From NCBI GenBank assembly GCA_963920575.1, contig OY986965.1, forward strand, positions 11,980,290 through 12,044,289: a stretch of DNA of 64,000 nt, in the 5' to 3' direction. Under the pieces are notes generated by a model, which was given only the letters and a program-made list of their open reading frames with translations, ran no database searches and was not told the DNA's origin. Numbering within the stretch: the stretch's first letter is position 1; each line of letters begins with the position of its first letter. The translations under genes and the position numbers were made by a program. Shown in pieces: positions 58,004 through 64,000 of the stretch. The DNA is from Narthecium ossifragum (taxonomy: Eukaryota > Streptophyta > Magnoliopsida > Dioscoreales > Nartheciaceae).

Positions 58004-61000
58004 AAGCTAGAAGTCTACCATCCCAGTTCCTTTTCTTGAATAGTTTTGTGGCAGAGCACAGTGAATGGAAACTGCCAAAGGAGGTGAGTACGACCTGTTC
58101 GATTTAATGGCTTCTTTTCATCTGGTTTGGATTCCATGGATGTCGTATAAAAGATGGGTCTTCTTACTGTTTGTCTAGGGTTTAGTTTATTTTTGTAGGT
58201 TTTGTACAATTGGGGAATAAGTTAAGACGTCGGTGTTGTTCATAGGGCAAAGGTTGTAATTTGTTAGCTGAATGTGGTAACTTTGATGATGAAATGAAAT
58301 CTCATAGTTAACATGGCATTGTTTCCATGTTATTGCACTGTGATTGGTTTGTCGAGAGTTTTTCTAATAGTTACTGGTTCTCTTTGCACCCTATCTTAGA
58401 ACAGTCTGTTGAGTATATTTAAGATTGCGACAGTCTTGTTTCGAGTTGTACAGAGCTTTAGTATCTACATTTCCTACATTTCTGTATGAATAGCTGACAA
58501 AGATGAACTAGTTATGCTCCTGGATTGGTTTTAAAGTGTATAGGTGTTCTGAATTTTAGGCTGTTGAATGGTCTTGTACCTGACTTTTCTTCTGATATCG
58601 GGTTTTAACTCATTTATTGGAGGAAAAAAGGAATTATGATACTGCCTATGCTATTTGGTTCGATAACGTTATGTTCAGTAGAACTTGCTCGAGAAACATG
58701 TTTATAACACTGACCTACATCTTGTTTGCACATAATTTAGACTATATTGGACAAATTTTGTTGCATATAAGAATTTTCCTGAATTAAGATGTGTATAATA
58801 ACTTGATGAAAAATAGTTGTAAAGAAATGTGAGTGTTGAAACACACCAAATGTGGGTGATTAAATGCTGAGTACTATGTCTTCCCGGCAATTGGGATATC
58901 ACTGAATCAAGACATTTATCTTTTGTAAAGCACATAGCATTCAGAATTTGGAAAAGCTTGAAGGCATGGATCTGGTCAAGGGTTAGAGTCTTGCTGAAGC
59001 TTTTAAGAGTAGATACTTGATGGCACCTGAAAAGGGCATTTCCAGCCAGAACTGTTGTATGGGGAAGCTATACAATTGGGAAATGCTTGAGTGTGCAGAT
59101 TACTTGACCAAATGTCTTGCATCTTTGGATTTCTGTCATGCGTGATCAGATAATTTTACACCCTCTGTACTAACTCACTCTTACAACAAGTGTATAGGAG
59201 GTAAAACCTTCAAATAATTTGTGATATTTAGTAGTCTTTATTAGAGTCATTATGGTGGTCATTGGTGCCTCTTGTTGCTGCCTTATTGCACAGAATGTCA
59301 CTCATGCTCTGTTAAAATGTTCATGTAGGGAGAATATCTTCCTTCTGAGACTTTGGAAATGAATTTTATGATTCCCAGGTTAAATGACCAGAGAAAAAAA
59401 TCTAGCTTGGATGTATGAGCCGAGAGAAAATATAGCTTCAACCTGACATGGCCATGATTAAAGATGTACATCATGAAATGTTCTATTTAACTGCTTGCGT
59501 TGATGCTCGTTGATGCTACATAAGTTCTTGATTCTTCAGTTTTGGAAGTTCCTAGCACCTCGTTACGGCCACTTTATAAAGATCAACAATGGTTAGTGTA
59601 TTCTAACTTTTCCTTTAGATGACCTTAAATGTGCAATGATCAAATTTGATTGTTCCTGAATATTGTTGTATAAGCATTATAGGCTGCAAAATAGAACATA
59701 CATTGATGGAAGTGATAGAAATAATGGTTGAATTGGAGCAACAAAATGCGTAAATTAGATGGCATGAGAACTTTTGCCTAATAAACTCATATATGATGTG
59801 AGAACATGCGCTGCTTTGTTGCTTAAATGCTCTATGTTGACCAAAAAGATCGATTTGATGGTTACCTGTAGCTCATGTACGTGTCTGTTACCTTTGGAAG
59901 TAAGACAGCAAATATTAAATCATGTCACGTTTTAGGATTAATGTGTGCGAAACTTTAAAGCTTGCTAACTTATTTTAGCATGGAGGGCTGATGAGTTAGC
60001 TATTCATAAATGATGTCTTACTCTCTCTGTCTTTATTTTTGGACATTAATGAACAAACATGTCTAGTGATGGTCTGTACAATAAGAGAAGTCCTTCGCTA
60101 TTCATACCAAGTTTTAGTTGGTATACTCTTTTCGTCTATAGAAAGTTCTTTGATTGTCCAAAAATGTGGTTGAACATATTTCAACTGGTGCTTATTTTCA
60201 AGAAGTTTACTATTTATTAAGTACAGTTAACTGCTTCATGTCTTAGTTGATCAGGTCGCCATCTTGTACTCATCTTTAGCGAAATCTCTTCCTTTATTTC
60301 TTTTTTTAAGTTGATTGTTTTATGTCCAGCTCCTTGAATCTTCTTGATTTCTTCAGATCGGCGCAAACATTTGTCCCAATATCAAGTTGCACTTGTGGTA
60401 GATATACATATATATATATATTCTTGATAACAAACAGTTTCCAAATGTTATAAGTTAAATGTAAACCCGAGATAGACAAAATAGATGTAAAAGGTTAGCA
60501 TTGGATGAGAAGATCTGCTGTGACGTGACTGTCTTCTCTTTCTCTATCTAACTATACAATGCGCATTAACTAGAACCCCACTAAGATAGATTGTAATCCA
60601 ACTTATTCCTCTATTTTCCTTTGTCTCTAGACGCATGTGATGCTTTCAGCTTCTATTAGACATTCCATAGCAAGGAACCTTGGAGCATTTTACCTACTAC
60701 ATATGTATAGCATTCAATCTATTTTTAGTGTTTGTGAATATTTTTGTTCTTCTTTATGCATTGGTCCTGCCTGACATGTGAATTGGAACTTGGAACAATT
60801 TCTTCTGATTTGGGATCCAAGTTGTTCACTTTCACCTCTATCTAGCAATTGGCAATGACAGATATATAGCTACAAATTGGATAAGTAATAAGACAAAAAA
60901 TTTGTGCATATGACCACTTGACATGTACATTGCACATGCCCTTGAATCGGTAGTGAGATACTGATTGGTTGATCTATTCCATCGGTATTGTTCTACCGAT

Positions 61001-61735
61001 GGACTAGATTAACCAATCGAAATATACCTACCGATATCATCATTGGTACATTCAATCGGTAGATATATGCCGATCGATTTATTTAGTCCATCGGTATTGT
61101 TCCACGGATGGATTAGATCAACCAATCGGTATCTCACTATCGATTCGAGGGCATGTGCGATGTACACATCATGGCCTATGTACATAAATCAGTGCTCAAC
61201 TAATAAAGATGAGTCACTGCTGACTGGATGTGTACTCCACAAACGGTGTGGTGACGCTGATGTTGGCAACAACTCTCTAGTTTGTCTTTGCATTTCTTTT
61301 AGATAATAAGCTAAAAGGTCTCCAGGGTTTGGGATTGATTTCCTTATGGAGTTAATAATATTCCTTGCTGAGCTTTTTTGTTTTGAATTGATCACTTTTT
61401 CACTTGAGAAATAGTCTCAGATTAGATCACACTACAGTAGAAACTTCGAAGGATTACTGTCTTGTTTTGTTATTATAGCTCAGAATCCAATAATCTGAGA
61501 TATTAAACATTTTATTAACCCTTTTCGATCAAATATGCATGCAAGCAATATGTATGTAAACAGAATTGACGGAGAGTTAAGTTTGCAGCCGCAATTGCAT
61601 CCTTTAAAACCAAATTCAGCATAAAAAATCCAAACTTTTTTTCTAGGAACATCTAAAGAATGTCTAAGTACGTCTAAGCGAGACCCATCGATCTCCAATA
61701 AAAAATTAGGTTCATGTCAGATCCATCACATTGGC
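58004..61735. other. Intergenic region between convergent genes
   Basis: It is AT-rich, contains no supported coding sequence, and serves as 3' flank for both the U-box gene (plus) and the RPA-like gene (minus). It contains a foldback MITE (60922-61166), a short (TA)n at about 60405-60420, and a possible small MITE at 60018-60170 whose ends carry ATTTTTGGACA and its complement. The U-box 3' UTR probably extends some hundred bases past 58003. Confidence 0.6.
60922..61166. mobile_element. Foldback MITE with ~90-bp arms
   Basis: The left arm (60922-61012; CATGTACATTGCACATGCCC, GATACTGATTGGTTGATC, CCATCGGTATTGTTC) is the reverse complement of the right arm (about 61078-61166) with few mismatches, separated by about 65 bp. 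The whole unit would fold into a long hairpin. Repeated 'CATCGGTA' and 'ACCGAT' words add smaller dyads. No target duplication could be fixed. It could also be a microRNA-like hairpin source. Confidence 0.7.
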
Positions 61736-63552
61736 CTAAAGCACCCCTCGTTGATGCCTTTCTCTTCCCAAGGTCAGCCTGTCGTCACACTCCTTCTGTA
61801 GCCTCAGAAACTGAAAGAGAGGAAAACAATTTAGAGAAAATTCAAAAGGAGTTTGTGTGTATTGCAAGTGAACATCAAGAAAAGAACATTTCCAACCTTG
61901 TCATCCAGATCTATCTTCTGTTCACTGATGACGCTTTCGAGATGACTAATTTTAGATAGCAGTTCGTCCATTTGGTTTCCCTGCTGAGATACTGCATCTG
62001 ATCCCGTATAAATTTTCGATGTTGGTGCTTGCTGCGGCCTCGGCCATGTAGTAGAGAGCCAATGCAGCTGCATGTAGTAGTAAGGATGGTACCATTGATT
62101 GGTGCTGTACCAGTCAGCATAGCTGGGATACCAACCATCGTAGAGAGGATAGCTGGCATACCAATCACCGTAGAAAGTATCGCTGAGATGTTGATTCATT
62201 GAACTCGGCCCTGTATCGCTTGCAGCAGATGATTGCGTCGGTACAGGATCTCTCAGTTTTGCACAAGTATGCTCAGTATTCGGTGTTGGATCCACGGTGA
62301 GTTCATGATTCTCAGCTATGATGTCCATGTTAGTCACAACAATTGTCCTGGAGCAATTAGATCGAGAAAACCACAGGCGTTACTTGAGAAACAATGGTTA
62401 ATAACTCACATTCCTACTGTAATAGATCATACAGTTGTTGTCATGCTTTAACACGGAGATATAACTATATGAATCAGGCCAAATTATTTAAGTGAAGACT
62501 TTTAGCTGCAGTGGAGTCTCTTGCATGCTACGCTACTCCTGCTCTGCATGTTATAACTAAGAAATGCTGTTTTTAGCAGCTGCGCAAGGCAACATATTAA
62601 TTTGAAACATCGACTGAATATGCTTAGAAAATAGCACTTGTCAAGTTCTTATATATCACGAAATGAAGAAATGGATGCAACAAAGATCTAAAAGTGTAGC
62701 ATCATGGAACAATCAGAACTCATTTAGCAAATTTCAAACTCAAAGAAAGAGTACATATCTGGAAAAGTATGGACTTACATAATGTTACCAATCTGAAGGG
62801 CAAAGCTCTCAACAAGTTGAACAATTGTACCGTTCTGAATGAGTCCGAGCTTAACAAGATTACTCACTTGTGGGGTGAGTATCGCGCGCTGCAGATATGT
62901 TCCATCCGAGATCACCAGCTCGTACCTCTTGCCAACAAAGCAATCAACAACCTGAACAATGGGCTGGTTCTTTAACTCCCCCTTCTCTTTAACTGGAAAA
63001 GCTCCAGGAGTAAGACCAATTGCTCCTTTAGCCACAACACTGGTGGTAGCAGATGGCTGAGCAGCAGCGGAAGCAGGCTGAGAGTTTTTTACTGCTTTGG
63101 CAGCTTTTTTCTTTTTTTCATTAGCTGAGCCCAAAGGCTGTACTGCTTTGGTAGCTTGGTCTGGAGCTTGATCTGGAGATGCAGCAACATGCTTCATACT
63201 TGCAGAAGAAAGCTTTTCCTTAGTGTTAAATCCAGCAGCATCAAGCCAATGATCCTGAATAAATTGAGGAACCCAAGCTCCTGAACCAGATTGACCTTCA
63301 AATGTGGTGGATGTCTTCATTGGAGGAGTTTTAAGAGAAAGATCACTGGCAAATTTACAAGCAAGTGAAACAGCATCTGGCTGGAGATTGCAAACTGCTG
63401 GCTTTGGTTGATTCAGATGTGGTGGTGTTGATTTCTGGGGCACTGAATAACTAAAAGGCGTATATGAGTAACTCTTGTAATCTTCTCTTGCCGGATCTAT
63501 AGTAATAACAGCCCTTTCAACTAAGATGATGATGTCCTCCACAAAAATTGAT
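61736..63552 (-). CDS. Protein with RPA70-N-like OB fold and Tyr/Trp-rich tail (5' part outside or unresolved)
   Basis: Three exons on minus: 63552-62779, 62347-61897 and 61810-61736, with introns 62778-62348 and 61896-61811. All splice sites are GT-AG and frames join (GNIM-TIVVTNMDI and DLDDK-FLRLQ). Exon order: a segment FVEDIIILVERAVITIDPA, a Pro/Ser/Ala/Lys-rich linker, then an OB fold like the N-terminal domain of replication protein A large subunit (LTPGAFPV, QPIVQVVD, YELVISDGTYLQRAIL, NGTIVQLVESFA, IVVTNMDII). RPA70-N normally binds checkpoint and repair partners. Here it is internal, and is followed by a Tyr/Trp-rich stretch (about 62100-62180; YASYPLYDGWYPSY) and a short coiled coil ending at the stop at 61736. 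No RPA DNA-binding OB folds follow, so this is not RPA70 itself. Exact function unknown. Confidence 0.7.
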
Positions 63553-64000
63553 CTGAACTCAATGGAAATGAGAATTAGCACTCAAGAGAATTAAAAAAAA
63601 TAGTTCGAAAGTAGCTGGTAGTACATAAAAATCTTTGGACTTTAATAGAGTGGTCAGGGGGCACAAATTGGCAAGTTTTAGGCTGTCCTTTATCAACAAG
63701 AAGCTTTTAAGCCTTCAATAAGAAAACTGGACAAGAAAAATCATGACATGCACGCAGAACAGAAATATTTTATGTAGGTGGTTAGTCATGTAGAGTTATA
63801 TGATATAAGACTGTTCGAAAAATACCACTAATCTAGAAAATCCATAGCCCATGTAGCTTATGTCAATAAGAGCCTACATACTAATCCCTGCAAAAAAGAA
63901 AAAGGATACCTATAAATCGTGACGGGAAAATGATCTTTAAAGCTATTAGCAAAAAGTAGGACAAAAAATAATAATTACCGTAATACTCAGTTCTAAATTA
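63553..64000 (-). other. Probable intron of the RPA70-N-like gene
   Basis: The acceptor TTGAGTTCAG precedes the exon at 63552. No coding segment was recognised up to the window end, so the upstream exon(s) probably lie outside. Confidence 0.5.

Noticed and set aside
59398..61735. Further exons or a non-coding RNA gene between the convergent genes
   Set aside because: No ORF with family resemblance and no clear RNA structure apart from the foldback MITE.

Overview
The window is nuclear DNA of a flowering plant. The evidence is a plant U-box E3 ligase gene (PUB8 type), a fragment of a membrane-bound peroxisomal ascorbate peroxidase, and plant-type transposons: Ty1/copia, Ty3/gypsy, Athila/Tat-like LTRs, MULE, PIF/Harbinger and a SINE. 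The very GC-rich, intronless U-box gene suggests a monocot, but this is inference; no species is claimed. About 50 of the 64 kb is mobile DNA. Only the right end (56.9-64 kb) looks like intact single-copy gene space.

Layout. 1-1054: non-autonomous element with very long terminal inverted repeats. 1076-2326: Tourist-like element with TTA target duplications carrying a Kelch-repeat fragment. 2672-11016: degenerate copia element (minus strand, target duplication CCTCA) with a solo LTR inserted in gag at 7902-9467 (duplication GTAAT). 11.0-13.7 kb: a short unique stretch with an ascorbate peroxidase last-exon fragment. 13713-24044: copia element on plus (duplication GTGAG, tRNA-iMet primer site) with an extra gag-like ORF before gag and a solo gypsy LTR in its 3' region at 21269-23493 (duplication TCGTC). 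About 24-54 kb: a PIF/Harbinger transposon whose two minus-strand genes, Myb/SANT-like at 25.7-26.7 kb and DDE transposase at 42.6-54.0 kb, are pushed apart by later insertions. The first is a MULE at 26864-42616 (162-bp inverted repeats, 10-bp duplication) that itself holds a solo LTR (29060-31463) and a complete gag-only LTR retrotransposon (35858-42345). The second is a decayed gypsy complex at 43183-53252 that splits the DDE gene and contains a solo LTR (43781-48038), which contains another solo LTR (44326-46910). 54-56.4 kb: repeats and a SINE. 56933-58003: U-box gene. 61736-63552: 3' exons of a minus-strand gene with an RPA70-N-like OB fold, convergent with the U-box gene.

The most unusual points are: (1) the young gag-only element, with a His/Asp/Ala-rich repeat domain in its only protein; (2) arrays of the palindrome GATCGATC in the LTRs of apparently unrelated families, whose last copy lies about 65-73 bp upstream of the TATA box in three Athila/Tat-like LTRs; (3) a copia element with two gag-like ORFs; (4) a MULE with a second, convergent GRF-zinc-finger/coiled-coil/membrane gene; (5) the four-level nest, which can be ordered by target-site duplications. 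Almost all transposon genes except the gag-only ORF carry stops or frameshifts. All comparisons were made by eye; no database search was possible.
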